The notes beneath the pieces were generated by a model. That model was given only the letters and a program-made list of their open reading frames with translations. It was not told the DNA's origin and did not search any database. A DNA stretch of 64,000 nt from Linnemannia schmuckeri (taxonomy: Eukaryota; Mortierellomycota; Mortierellomycetes; Mortierellales; Mortierellaceae). Location of the stretch: NCBI GenBank assembly GCA_029449235.1, contig JANATG010000007.1, positions 2,232,001 through 2,296,000 of the forward strand. The letters run 5' to 3'. Positions 21,557 through 31,220 of the stretch are shown piece after piece (the first letter of the stretch is position 1; every line of letters starts with the position of its first letter). The translations under genes and the position numbers were made by a program.

Positions 21557-23916
21557 ATGTCTGATTCACCGTTACCGCTGGAATGCTTGCAAGGAGTGAT
21601 CAAGATCCTTTCCGACAAACTCGACATCTACTCTTTGAGCATCCTCCTCCGTGCCAATCGCTTCTTTGCAAAGGCCACTTTGCCATTCCTCTACGCCGAC
21701 CCCTGCTGTGAACGCTTCAGCACCTTCCAAGGATGTACTGAGAGACGGACATTACTTCTCGCCCGAACCTTACTACGACAGGTCCCAACCGACGACTGCA
21801 CGCCTCTTCTCAGGACCTTTTACTTTGGCAACCAGGACTTTGACTGTAATTCTGACTCCTTGCCAGCAGAGAACCCTGAGCCTTATACCCCTGTGCTTCA
21901 TTACCCGCTGCATATCGAACCTCTTTTCGGACAACTTTCTCAGATACAAACTTCCCTATGACCAGCTTGCGGCGTTTCTGAGGACGGTTGACGTTCATAG
22001 CCAGTATGCTGCTGACGACCTGTACGGAGGCATGGATCTTGGCTACAGCGACTATTTTATTGTTCATGCTTTCAAGGAGGGTGTTTGATGACAGCTGAGG
22101 AGGGCGTTGTGTGTGCCAGAGGTGGTGCAGACTTTATCGATTGTAGTACCTGACAGCGGGCAGTTCCTGAAGCGAGTGGAGCGGTTCTCGAGGCTATTCG
22201 TCTGTCCGGTTCTCTTTTGACAAACTGCACGAGTTTGAGAGAAACTGGGTTGAGCGCATGTCACCGGAGGCCAAGGCACGCGAGCTACAGTTTCGGGAGG
22301 AGCGGAGGGTTCATCTGGAGACGATGGTCAAATTTGCGTGGGAGCATACGCGGATCTGCAAAGGCGTTTTGAGACATGCCACATGTGAGAAGGGGTACCA
22401 TCTCCAGGAAACGTGCCTTCTTTGCCAGGTCAGTCCCGAAGAATATCAATTGGCGTTACTGGACTGTCTCCCACAGCTGTACAACCCAAAGGTTCTGGAT
22501 AAGGACAACCTGCGTCAGTTTGTGTTCAATTTTCAGGAAATTAACTTGGAGTTTGTGGAGTTTGAGAATGTGTCCGCGGATGAGCAAACAATGGACTTTT
22601 TTTTGGAGACCAAGGAGCCTTTCTTAAACCAGTGTCGATCGCTAAGGAAAGTCGATATGATTGCATTTGGCGACGAAGATTTATTTGAGTGGGCTGTTCA
22701 GGGGAGACGGGAGTATGATCGTCCGATGATTCGAGCCGAAGTTCCAGAAAAACCGCTTGTTCTGGTTGAGCATGTCAAGGTTCAGTTTGATCAGGACGAC
22801 TACGGACCACAGATTGGCCCGATTGCACAGGAGTTCGTCAACTCCCTGGAATCGCTCAACGTGAAATGGGCGACTGCTTTTAACTTATACAGCGAATATA
22901 AACAGGAACCCGTGGCATTTGGTCAACTCTGGAGCCTCCCTTAATTACGGACATCATCAGTCACGACCAACTTTGCACATCATTTTCTGGATCCGGAGGC
23001 ACTGATGGGATGTCCGAACGTTCAGGAGGTTACATTGTTCGACTGGATGACAGATTACACAATGACGGGACTACAGCCCTGGAAGCCTGCCTGTCTACCG
23101 GACCTGACTAGCCTCAAAATGAATGGCACTTCTACGCGGACTTTTCACCCGGACATCCTTCATAGAGAGCCCAAGTTGGAGGACTTGCATATTGGAGTCG
23201 GGACAAATACTACCATTGACGACATACCCGAGATCTGCGACATTTTGCACCTGATACCGGAGACTGACAGCGGTGGTGGAGGCGAGCAAGTAGAAAGAGG
23301 AGTTGGCTCCATTGAGCTGTTGACGCTATTTCCGAGGTGGTCCTGGGATTGATACATGCCGTGTCTTCGAGAGTTGTTTGTAACGGCTGAGTATGCTCTT
23401 TGTTTTCAGTTCCGGATGCTTCGGGAGACCCCTAATCTGGAAACGTTTTCTCTGGATATGCAAAAGACGATCTACATGGATGTACAAGAGTTAGAGCGAC
23501 ACGAGTTCACATAGGACGATTTGCAGGAGAGCGACAACAACAGGAACGGCAACAGCAGGAATGATAACAAGGCTGGAAGTATGATCAGGTACATGAAGCT
23601 TCCAAAGCTGATCAACTTGAGATTAATGGGGAGCTAGACAAGCGGGTACGAGTTCTGGAAGACGGCGTTCAATGAAGTCATGCCGAACTTGTTGAGTGTT
23701 AAGGAATCGAAATGCAGAGGGTTTGATGAAGAGAATTGGATCTCTGCCTTGGCGGTGTTGCCCAAGCCTCCGGAGGTGTATTCGTCTTGGCGTATGTGGT
23801 GTGGGGATCTGGAGATTGATGAGTGGACGCTGTGGAAGTTTGGGCTTGCGGAGAGAGGGGAGGGTGATGGCGAAGAGAAGGAGGGGAGGAGGAAGGGGAA
23901 GAAGGGGAGGAAGTAG
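21557..23916 (+). pseudogene. F-box/LRR-like pseudogene (copy B, tandem duplicate of A)
   Basis: It starts 137 bp after copy A with MSDSPLPLECLQGVIKIL and follows A along its length, but is broken many times. Open pieces lie at 21557-21961, about 21945-22088, 22258-22944, 23005-23352 and about 23356-23916, in changing frames. Frameshifts or deletions occur near 21950 and 22090-22260, and stops fall at 22942, 23350, 23512 and about 23635. The CRSLRKVDMIAFGDEDLFEW motif and the FQFRMLRETP repeat are recognisable. The closest relative by eye is copy A (shared AKATLPFLYADP and YFGNQDFD), so this is a same-strand tandem duplication followed by inactivation. Confidence 0.85.
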
Positions 23917-24155
23917 ATTAGGAGGAAGTGGAAGAGGAAGTACACGAAGGAATGAATCAAAGTTGGTGACCGGTAATATACGGCTTTGGACGTGAGCCGA
24001 TCCCTTGGGCGGACGCCTATGAGACCGAGTTTCGGTTCGAGGAGTCTAGCAAGGTCTATGTGTGGCAAAGGTCAGCAGTAGGGACAGTAACAGTAGCAGT
24101 TGACTTAATACTGTAAAATAATAACTATTTGATTTTATTTTTAATGATATTAATT

Positions 24156-24185
24156 GAAAGACGACGATGCAGATCGTCGTCTTTC
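24156..24185. repeat. Perfect 13-bp inverted repeat (hairpin) between convergent genes
   Basis: GAAAGACGACGAT (24156-24168) is followed by the loop GCAG and then ATCGTCGTCTTTC (24173-24185), a perfect 13-bp stem. It lies between the 3' end of pseudogene B and the 3' end of the minus-strand gene ending at 24274. It may fold in either transcript near the 3' end; the role is unknown. Confidence 0.8.
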
Positions 24186-24273
24186 ACACCATTATTACAA
24201 AACATGCACTGTTTTTTTTCTTTTTCAAAATTGTACTTTACTATTATTATTTGTCTGCGTCAGTTAAGACTGA

Positions 24274-27060
24274 TCAGTCTTGACGACGAAAGCTATAAAC
24301 CGCAGGCTCCCTATCCTCCTTCCTCCCACTCGGCGTCTCTGCCAACTTGTATCGCATCCCATAATCCCAAGCTTCCTCCGACTCGACCGCCGATACCAAT
24401 CGTAAAGCCTTAATTATTTGCGCACTGAACGGGACCGACACATATGCGTCCCGCAAGCCGTGCAAGCTCTCCGACGTCGATTTGATCCATTCTGGGACCG
24501 TAAACCCAAACGCCTGTGGCAAGCTCAGGTTCTCAAGGTTGGGCGCGACTTTTGTGAAGAATGCCTTGAAAGGACGGTAGTCGATTTTCCAAGGCCCGTT
24601 GAGGTCGAGATACTTGAGGTTGGGCACATGGATGAAATCGAATTCTTCTCGCCAGAGTCGTTCGTCTCCATAAAAATCCTCGTCTTCTTGTTGTTGTTGG
24701 ACAAAACAGCGCTCTTCGTGCTTCGGCAAGTACGAGATCAGGCGTTCTCGCATCCGGTGAAGTTGTCGATCGCGTTCAATGAACTGGCGCAAGAGGGGGT
24801 GTTGAAACCCAGGCTTGATCAGGTCTTCCATTCCAATGGTTCGATCATGTCTTCCTGTCTCGGAATTGAAATCGAGCGTGAGGACGGCCAGGCTCGGAGT
24901 GCCGTTGAGCATACGGAACTCGAACCGGTAAGCAAACTCGGAGGTCAAGGTCAGGTGCGTTAACTGCGGGAGATCCCAGTCCCATGTCCAGATAGGTTGA
25001 AGCCTTTGAGACGTCGGTGCCATAGGATATGCTGAGGAGAAGCTGTGATTGGCGTTGTTGTCGCCTGGCGTATCTTCTTCTTCGTAACGCTCAAAATCCT
25101 CAGGATCAGGGATATAAGAAGAACTCTCCGTAAATGGCATCTGTAGTCCTAGTAAATGTAATTTTGGGGTACTCTTGAGTGTATCCGGGTGGAACGAAAT
25201 GGCCGGCGTGCCCACGAGAGACATTTGGGTCAGGTCCGGCAAATGCGCAGGTTCCCAATAAACAACATCAGAGAACGAGTACCGAGAGCGTTGATCTCCC
25301 AGGGAGACATAAGAGAGTTTCGGGGATCGGGCGAAGAGGGATGGGTGGAGTTTGAGAAGTATGTCTTGGGTGTTGATATCCATAGACTCGAGTTGTGGAA
25401 GGTAGAGCCAAGGTGGAGGAGTAATGTCATAGTTGTTGTCGAAGGAACCGCCAAGCTTGAATTCAGGAAATAATGGTGCGTCGCTATTGGTGGGAACGGA
25501 ATCAGGCAGCCATAATGTCCTGAAAGATATGTTGATGTTCTGGAGAGTGTTTCCGAATGCATAGAGGGCATCGCTGGCTTGGCGCCCAGAAGATGAGCGG
25601 TTGAACTCCACATTGTAACTTTGAAGGGGCACCAACGCCAATCTCTGCTGGGGTACCACCACCGCTCTATCGCCATGAACATTACCAGTAATAGCGGCGG
25701 CAGCGGCAGTGGCAGCGGTAGCATCATCAAAGTCCTTGCGCTCCTGGACAGCCCATTCAAAAATATCCTCGCTCGAGGTCGTCAAGGCGATCTGCTCGAG
25801 ATGACGGCACCGTCGGAGAAATACTTCTTGCTTCATGAGCCGATCCAAATCGTAGGTCAAGAGTGGGGCCCCTTTCAACGCGATGATCTTGACAAGCGAC
25901 ACATCGGTTTCGGCAACACGGGCCGAAAACTGGATCCAGTTGCGTATATCCAGAGTCTGGGGCTTGACAAGCGGTGGGAGGAACTGGAACAATCGCACCT
26001 GGTACTCGATTGGGCAATAATCCTGATAGACTCGATCGTTGGCACATTGTGCAGTCTGAATAACATTACGGTGGTAGCGCTGATGTTCCTGCACAAACAA
26101 AACCATATCCTCCAGATGTCGCGCCCGGTCCTCCTTCAGTCTTGCCAAACTCTCCTTCTCCTTACTCGTTCCCTGGTCCCAGTATATCGGCACATTAAGA
26201 TTTTTGTCCACTTGAAAGGTCACATTCGCGAGAACCTTGAGCCGAGGAATCAATGTCAAGTACCGCCCAATATCCGAAATGGGCACATGAAGCGTCTTAA
26301 TCCGCTCCGCGTTAGAACAGCAAAAGGCCCAGGCAAGGTCTAGACGGATCTCTCGTTCGGCACAGTGGGCAAAAAACTTGTATTCGTCCGATTTGGCCCA
26401 TAAGAAGCGCAGGAAGGGTTCCTTGGCCCGGTATTGATCCACGCGCCCAGAGCGTTGCAGAAAGGCCTGGAAATTTGAGTGGCAGAGGAGGGGCGTTATC
26501 AGAGTGAAAGGTTGGCGGTCTGATAGATGCGAAAACTCTTCAAAGGTGATCCTGGTCATGTAGGAGGAGTAGGACAGAAGAGTTTTTGGTGGCAAGAGAA
26601 GCTTTGTTGATGGTGTTGCTGCATTGTTGTCGTCATCATCCTCGTCTTGTCGGCAGGTCTCTGTGGAGTCTACTACCTCCGACACCACTGCTGCACTGCT
26701 GTTGTTGTCTTGGTTCAAGGTTTGCTTTGGATCCTGATAATAAAAGACTCTCAGTAGTTCGGTGACAAGACCATCGTCATCGTCGACAGTGGAGGAGGAG
26801 GGGGCTGGCAGACTGCGAAGGAGTACCTGGACCAGCTTCATGATATCAAAAAGAACGCTTTTGGTCTTCTCATAATCGCTATATGTGTTGTGAATGAGCG
26901 GTATATCGAATGGGTCTCGGTACAGGATCGGGAGCGTCGCGGCACAGACATACTTGTTGACACTGAGGAGGGCGGCGACGGACTTGTGGGCGTACTGTGC
27001 CGTGAGATGGTGGATGATTAGCTGGAGACATTCCAGCGGTAAAGGGAAAGTGGATGACAT
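24274..27060 (-). CDS. F-box/LRR-like protein (intact copy C)
   Basis: An intact single-exon gene of 928 residues if translation starts at 27060-27058 (MSSTFPLPLECLQLIIHHL). The frame is open for another 41 codons upstream, but those encode a Phe/Leu/Ser-rich translation of the pyrimidine-rich leader, and all relatives start at this ATG. The degenerate F-box continues KSVAALLSVNKYVCAATLPI. Then come the family motifs: LDLAWAFCCSNAERIKTL, VQEHQRYHRNVIQTAQCAND, FLRRCRHLEQIAL then DIFEWAVQERKDFD, SFHPDTLKSTP, and IWTWDWDLPQLTHLTLTSEF with YRFEFRML. A 10-residue Ala/Thr tract and acidic Asp-rich inserts are length-variable. The predicted role is an SCF substrate adaptor by family inference. A Harbinger transposon begins 247 bp upstream of the start codon. 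Confidence 0.88.
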   Translation of the reverse strand: MSSTFPLPLECLQLIIHHLTAQYAHKSVAALLSVNKYVCAATLPILYRDPFDIPLIHNTYSDYEKTKSVLFDIMKLVQVLLRSLPAPSSSTVDDDDGLVTELLRVFYYQDPKQTLNQDNNSSAAVVSEVVDSTETCRQDEDDDDNNAATPSTKLLLPPKTLLSYSSYMTRITFEEFSHLSDRQPFTLITPLLCHSNFQAFLQRSGRVDQYRAKEPFLRFLWAKSDEYKFFAHCAEREIRLDLAWAFCCSNAERIKTLHVPISDIGRYLTLIPRLKVLANVTFQVDKNLNVPIYWDQGTSKEKESLARLKEDRARHLEDMVLFVQEHQRYHRNVIQTAQCANDRVYQDYCPIEYQVRLFQFLPPLVKPQTLDIRNWIQFSARVAETDVSLVKIIALKGAPLLTYDLDRLMKQEVFLRRCRHLEQIALTTSSEDIFEWAVQERKDFDDATAATAAAAAITGNVHGDRAVVVPQQRLALVPLQSYNVEFNRSSSGRQASDALYAFGNTLQNINISFRTLWLPDSVPTNSDAPLFPEFKLGGSFDNNYDITPPPWLYLPQLESMDINTQDILLKLHPSLFARSPKLSYVSLGDQRSRYSFSDVVYWEPAHLPDLTQMSLVGTPAISFHPDTLKSTPKLHLLGLQMPFTESSSYIPDPEDFERYEEEDTPGDNNANHSFSSAYPMAPTSQRLQPIWTWDWDLPQLTHLTLTSEFAYRFEFRMLNGTPSLAVLTLDFNSETGRHDRTIGMEDLIKPGFQHPLLRQFIERDRQLHRMRERLISYLPKHEERCFVQQQQEDEDFYGDERLWREEFDFIHVPNLKYLDLNGPWKIDYRPFKAFFTKVAPNLENLSLPQAFGFTVPEWIKSTSESLHGLRDAYVSVPFSAQIIKALRLVSAVESEEAWDYGMRYKLAETPSGRKEDREPAVYSFRRQD

Positions 27061-27301
27061 GTTGGAGACGGAGAAATCGAATGAATGTAGTGAGGAGAGT
27101 GGAATGAGAATGGGGAGAGAGAGAATGAAAAAGAAGAGAGAAAGACAACGAAGGAAGTGGGGCGCGAAAGAAGACGAAAACAACTGTGCACCGCCTTTTT
27201 CTAATTTTCGGGAGCGATAAACTGGTGATAAAAAAGGGGGACTGACTGAGTGGGCGACTAATGCGACGTTGGGGCAATTGGTGGCAAAAAAAATAACCCT
27301 T

Positions 27302-27306
27302 TAATA
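27302..27306. repeat. Left target-site duplication TAATA
   Basis: TAATA directly precedes the left terminal inverted repeat and is repeated directly after the right one (30589-30593). Confidence 0.6.
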
Positions 27307-27320
27307 GGCAGTTTCTGGAG
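27307..27320 (+). repeat. Left terminal inverted repeat of Harbinger element
   Basis: GGCAGTTTCTGGAG, identical in inverted orientation to 30575-30588. Similarity becomes partial inside this. Confidence 0.85.
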
Positions 27321-27576
27321 GAGTTGTTAGGTGCAAAAGTAGTCAAAAAATTAGTAAGCACTTCCCAATTTGGAAGTCATCAATACATCCCCAAAAATAG
27401 AGTTTGGTGTGACTTGTTGTTTGTTTATTAAACACTGGATTCAGGGGCTTAGATCCAGCCTTTAATACTATAGTGTATTAAACCTCTGATCAAAAAAAAA
27501 AAAAAAAAAAAAAAAAACTACCTTTGATCAACACACAACTCTTTTTCATTACCTACTCCACTATCCCTCTCCCAAG

Positions 27577-28596
27577 ATGAATGTACTTCCTCCAGATTTC
27601 GACTACCTGAAGCCCGACTTTGACTACGTATCGAACTTCCGGTTCTCTTGCGACGAGATCCACTGGTTGGGTCCGCATTTGCACCTTCCAGAGGTAATTG
27701 TGCATTGTAGCGCCGGTAGTATCTCTCGGTTCAAATGTCTTTGCCTTGTTCTCTACCGTCTAGCCTGGCCAAACCGCTTTACAGAAGCCATGCCCTTATT
27801 CAGAAGTTCAGCGTCGGCTCTGTCGACTTTTTTCAACCTCGTTATCATTATGATTCATCGTCGTTGGAAGCATCTGCTTCTTTGGGACCATGTGCGTCTC
27901 ACGCCCCAACTCCTTACTCGATGCACGGAAGCTGTGCAGGCGAAAGGCTGTCTCTTGCGGGAGACATTCGGATTTCTCGATGGGACGGCCATGAGGATCT
28001 GTCGGCCTATGAGGGATCAAGAAGAGTTCTACAGTGGTCATAAAAAGTACCATTGTCTCAAGTTCCAGGCTATCACGACTCCTGACGGCATGATTGTTCA
28101 TGTCGGTGGTCCTTTCACTGGGCGGCAGAATGACGCAGGCATGCTTATCAGATCCCAGATCCGCCACTATCTTGCTGCTCATGCGAGATCTCCTGGTGGT
28201 CGTCAGCTGGTCGTGTACGGTGACGAGGGATATGGCCAGTCGGACGAGGTTCAGGCACCCTTCAGAGGACATAACTTGACTCCAGAGCAAGTAGCACGCA
28301 ATGTGAGCATGAAGCGACCTCGGCTCTCTGCTGAATGGTCGTTCGGCTTTATTTCCAATCGATTCGGCCTTCTCAATCACTACCAAAAACTAAGAGTTGG
28401 TCTTTCTCCTATCGGTCACTATTTCCCTGTTGCTACCCTTTTCAGTAATCTACTGAGGTGTTTTGGCCGCTACGATACCACACAGAGCTACTTTGGGCTC
28501 CCACCCCCTACCCCTGAACAGTATCTAACCCCAAGGGCTCAATGGGATGCGACTAGAGTTGTCCCTATTATTCCAGATTACTTTGATATTATTTAA
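27577..28596 (+). CDS. Harbinger-type DDE transposase (DDE_Tnp_4-like)
   Basis: An intact ORF of 339 residues. The catalytic triad is visible in order: D in GFLDGTAMRICRP (about residue 134), D in VVYGDEGYGQ (about residue 212) and E in LSAEWSFGFI (about residue 250). The spacing suits the PIF/Harbinger nuclease fold, and GHKKYHCLKFQAITTPDG between the first two acids is typical of this family. The N-terminal part (SCDEIHWLGPHL, then the RFKCLCLVLYRLAWPNRF helix region) resembles the short helix-turn-helix region of these transposases. The enzyme cuts at the terminal repeats of the surrounding element. No intron or frame break is seen. DNA binding in this superfamily usually needs a partner protein; the opposite-strand ORF in the element is the candidate. 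Confidence 0.92.
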   Translation: MNVLPPDFDYLKPDFDYVSNFRFSCDEIHWLGPHLHLPEVIVHCSAGSISRFKCLCLVLYRLAWPNRFTEAMPLFRSSASALSTFFNLVIIMIHRRWKHLLLWDHVRLTPQLLTRCTEAVQAKGCLLRETFGFLDGTAMRICRPMRDQEEFYSGHKKYHCLKFQAITTPDGMIVHVGGPFTGRQNDAGMLIRSQIRHYLAAHARSPGGRQLVVYGDEGYGQSDEVQAPFRGHNLTPEQVARNVSMKRPRLSAEWSFGFISNRFGLLNHYQKLRVGLSPIGHYFPVATLFSNLLRCFGRYDTTQSYFGLPPPTPEQYLTPRAQWDATRVVPIIPDYFDII

Positions 28597-28684
28597 AACA
28601 TCGACTTGACCACTTAGCCTTCCAATACAATCGTAAAGCCCGCTATGTTTTCACTCCATTGCTGTTGTAAAACTGATTTTGTGT

Positions 28685-30421
28685 TTATTGCATAACTCGC
28701 GACTGGAAAGATGAACGAACTCCGGTGCGCAAAGGTGGAGATTCCCAGCTTGTGCTCTCCATCGTAGCAATCAATTTGCGCGACTCTCTCTGGATGTCCG
28801 ATATTTCGATATTGAGCTGCGATGTTTGGGTCTTGAGCTGGGTCAACTGGCTTCCTTGGGCATACAGTTGGGCATTCAATTGACTCCCCTGGGCGTTCAG
28901 CTGGGAAGTCAATTGGAACAGATGAGAGGTCATCTGGGCTGTGACCTGGTCCATCTGATTCTTGAAGAGGACATTCTGACCATCAATCAGCTGCATTAAC
29001 TTGTCGGTCATCCGATCGGTTAACTTGGGAAGTCTCTCCTCCTCAAGCCATGTGCGATGAATCGTACTCAGTTGCGTTAGGTGGTTGATCCGTGCTGTGA
29101 GATATTGGTTGCGTTCCTCAAGCTCCTCTACTCGCCCAGTGAGAAGGGCAATCTTGTCCGAGTCCGGGGCGATGGCACGTTTCACCCGTTTTGCTGGTTG
29201 ATGGAAGGTCGTCGATGAGCTCCCGAATGGTGAAGAGGAAGGTGGATCTGTATCTGTCGAAGCACTGGTTGAGCGTTCCTTTCGATTCGGTCCCGGCGTG
29301 CCAAATGGTCTTTTCGGCTGGATGAGTCCTGTCGACTGAGAAGTATCCAGAGGAGGACGAATGACGAAGAGTTCATTGGACTGAGCGTGCGACGGACTGT
29401 CTGAGGGCTGGCTGAAATTGATAGTCGCATGTGCGCCTGAAAGGATAGCTGCTGATGTCGACTGAGAAGCAGTATCTACTGTCGATGCGGATGACTGAGA
29501 TACCAAGCCAGAGTCCAATGACAAATCTGTAGCATTGGGTGCCCTCGCAACCTCTTCCTCCAGGTTTTTCTCTAGGATTTCCTCGGCCGTATCAATATCT
29601 GTCCTATCCTCGTTCGCCTCACTCCAGTCATCGCGATTGCCTAACATGGCTCTCAGAGTCCGTCCGCTTGTTGCCTCCTCCTCGGCCAGATCTCGACTCT
29701 TCTCTTCATCCTTCTGTGCCCATTGCCGTCTCTCACGCTCCCTTATTTGGTCCTCGGTATGAACCAAGTCTAGTGCCATTTCAGCCAGTCGTGTGTCTCT
29801 CCATGGCTCATCCGTCGCAACCTTAAGCCAGGCGTCTAAACTCCTCCGCTCCCTGACAATCCTTTCATAGACAGAGTAGAGTGCAGTGGCTGTCACGCCT
29901 AACAACAAGGGTTCAGCCGATCCAAGTTCTGTTGCTAACTCCTTGACCGCAGCGCTGTCCTTGGAGAGGTTGAAGCGGTAGTTTGGGTCTCGTAAATGAG
30001 CCTTTTCAGGCAAGCGGTCGCGCAGGAACATGACCGCCCTGAAAATTCCGTCGCAGTTAGTACATGCAGCGTTAAACTGTAACAATCGAAATCGTGCACT
30101 AGTGGGACCATCCGTGCTGGCAGCTGCGGAGCCGCCTTGGTTGACTTCTATTGACCGTGGAGGCAATGCTGTAATAAGTAAAGATGGCCTGTACTGTGAC
30201 AAGTAGGGTATGAGTTTAACGTGCATGAGTTTACCTGAGGTCGACCTCCTTGTCCTCGTGATGCCTCTGCTTGGCGGATCCATAAAGACCTTGCTGTAGT
30301 AAAGTCTCTTTTCGTACGGACTAGCTGTTGGGTTTAGTGTTAGGCCATTCGTTCTCTTGGCCTTGCCCAAGTCCAAAACCTCGCCGTAATACGAGTTGCT
30401 CCTGGTTTTCTTGTTAGTCAT
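28685..30421 (-). CDS. Harbinger element second ORF, unknown accessory protein
   Basis: An intact frame of 578 residues starting MTNKKTRSNSYYGEVLDLG. It lies wholly inside the transposon and is convergent with the transposase. A possible in-frame 66-nt intron (30169-30234, GTAAAC...TTACAG) would remove 22 residues and leave 556. The N-terminal half has an FRLLQFNAACTNCDGIFRAV stretch and a charged helical region (IRERERRQWAQKDEEKSRDL). The middle is Ser/Thr/Pro-rich. The C-terminal third is a predicted coiled coil (VEELEERNQYLTARI, then Gln-rich repeats with SQLNAQ units). Canonical Harbinger partners carry a Myb/SANT-like domain; I do not see its spaced tryptophans here. Its job as DNA-binding or assembly partner is inferred only from its place in the element. 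Confidence 0.75.
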   Translation of the reverse strand: MTNKKTRSNSYYGEVLDLGKAKRTNGLTLNPTASPYEKRLYYSKVFMDPPSRGITRTRRSTSGKLMHVKLIPYLSQYRPSLLITALPPRSIEVNQGGSAAASTDGPTSARFRLLQFNAACTNCDGIFRAVMFLRDRLPEKAHLRDPNYRFNLSKDSAAVKELATELGSAEPLLLGVTATALYSVYERIVRERRSLDAWLKVATDEPWRDTRLAEMALDLVHTEDQIRERERRQWAQKDEEKSRDLAEEEATSGRTLRAMLGNRDDWSEANEDRTDIDTAEEILEKNLEEEVARAPNATDLSLDSGLVSQSSASTVDTASQSTSAAILSGAHATINFSQPSDSPSHAQSNELFVIRPPLDTSQSTGLIQPKRPFGTPGPNRKERSTSASTDTDPPSSSPFGSSSTTFHQPAKRVKRAIAPDSDKIALLTGRVEELEERNQYLTARINHLTQLSTIHRTWLEEERLPKLTDRMTDKLMQLIDGQNVLFKNQMDQVTAQMTSHLFQLTSQLNAQGSQLNAQLYAQGSQLTQLKTQTSQLNIEISDIQRESRKLIATMESTSWESPPLRTGVRSSFQSRVMQ

Positions 30422-30574
30422 GGGTGAATGAATGATGGATTCATGGATGAGGAATCTTGATCAAGTATTGAACCCTCTATCGGACTGCTTCTTATCACGT
30501 GATCTAAACAACTAACATATCAAGCTTGCCTATAATGGAAATGATCAATCCGGTCTTCACTATTGAAAATAATT

Positions 30575-30588
30575 CTCCAGAAACTGCC
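30575..30588 (-). repeat. Right terminal inverted repeat of Harbinger element
   Basis: CTCCAGAAACTGCC, the reverse complement of 27307-27320. It is followed by TAATA (30589-30593), matching the left flank. Confidence 0.85.
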
Positions 30589-30672
30589 TAATAAAGGTAG
30601 AAATATTTTTCTCTGCCCTGACCCTCAGGAGCACTCTCAAGACAGAAACACTCCGCTTCACCTGTATTTCGA

Positions 30673-30890
30673 CTGCCATACCTGTATACCAACCCAACCT
30701 CAGACGTCCATTTCAGGAGTCACTTCAAGTGTTGCTGACGCCGTCTCTAGTTCCGGTAGGTGCTTCAGAGTCGTCTTGACCAAATCTTCCAAACCAAACC
30801 CCGTACACTCCAGCAGAGAATGATTATGTTGTACAGCGATGTACCAAAAAGAATTTGCTATTTTGATTATTGGCTTTTTTCTGGTGTAAA
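30673..30890 (-). pseudogene. F-box/LRR-like C-terminal remnant (E')
   Basis: The minus strand encodes HNHSLLECTGFGLEDLVKTT and continues KHLPELETASATLEVTPEM. This matches the conserved C-terminal segment of the family (compare APRIEDLSMPECIEFELTAW in the 33605-34081 fragment). No start, F-box or LRR region is attached. It may be the displaced tail of pseudogene E, separated from it by about 350 bp containing a T24 tract. Confidence 0.6.
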
Positions 30891-31100
30891 CGGGGGTGGG
30901 AGGAACCATGGATAAAAAGATAAAAACGTCAAAGGATGGATCGGGGGACTTTGCAAGGCCCTTCCAGGGAACCATGAGGCTATCTTAATGGCTTTTCATC
31001 CCCTTCAAGGCAAAGGGGTCGGTTTCCTCGCTTCCCGTTGAGTGTCTTTGTAAACCGAGGGAATCCATTTTACGACTTGAGACCAAAAAATTATTGCTCA

Positions 31101-31124
31101 TTTTTTTTTTTTTTTTTTTTTTTT
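31101..31124. repeat. Poly(T)24 tract inside disrupted F-box tail
   Basis: An uninterrupted run of 24 T between the broken 3' end of pseudogene E (about 31221) and the C-terminal remnant E'. The 30890-31220 segment that contains it has no recognised coding content. Confidence 0.8.
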
Positions 31125-31220
31125 GGCAAATTCTTTATGGAAGGGCACTGTACAATAGGAATCGCCTTGTCACATAGGATCATCAACACTCGTTGGTATC
31201 TCCGATCATGGAAAAGCTGA

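Larger units (their letters stand above)
27307..30588. mobile_element. PIF/Harbinger-type DNA transposon, apparently complete
   Basis: A 3282-bp element bounded by perfect 14-bp terminal inverted repeats GGCAGTTTCTGGAG (27307-27320 and, inverted, 30575-30588). These start with GGC as in many Harbinger families. It encodes an intact DDE transposase (plus) and a second ORF (minus) arranged tail to tail with 88 bp between their stop codons. A 26-nt A run occurs at 27492-27517 in the transposase leader. A TAATA direct repeat flanks the element. Both ORFs are open and the TIRs match perfectly, so the insertion looks recent and potentially active. It lies between F-box copy C and decayed F-box remnants. 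Confidence 0.88.
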
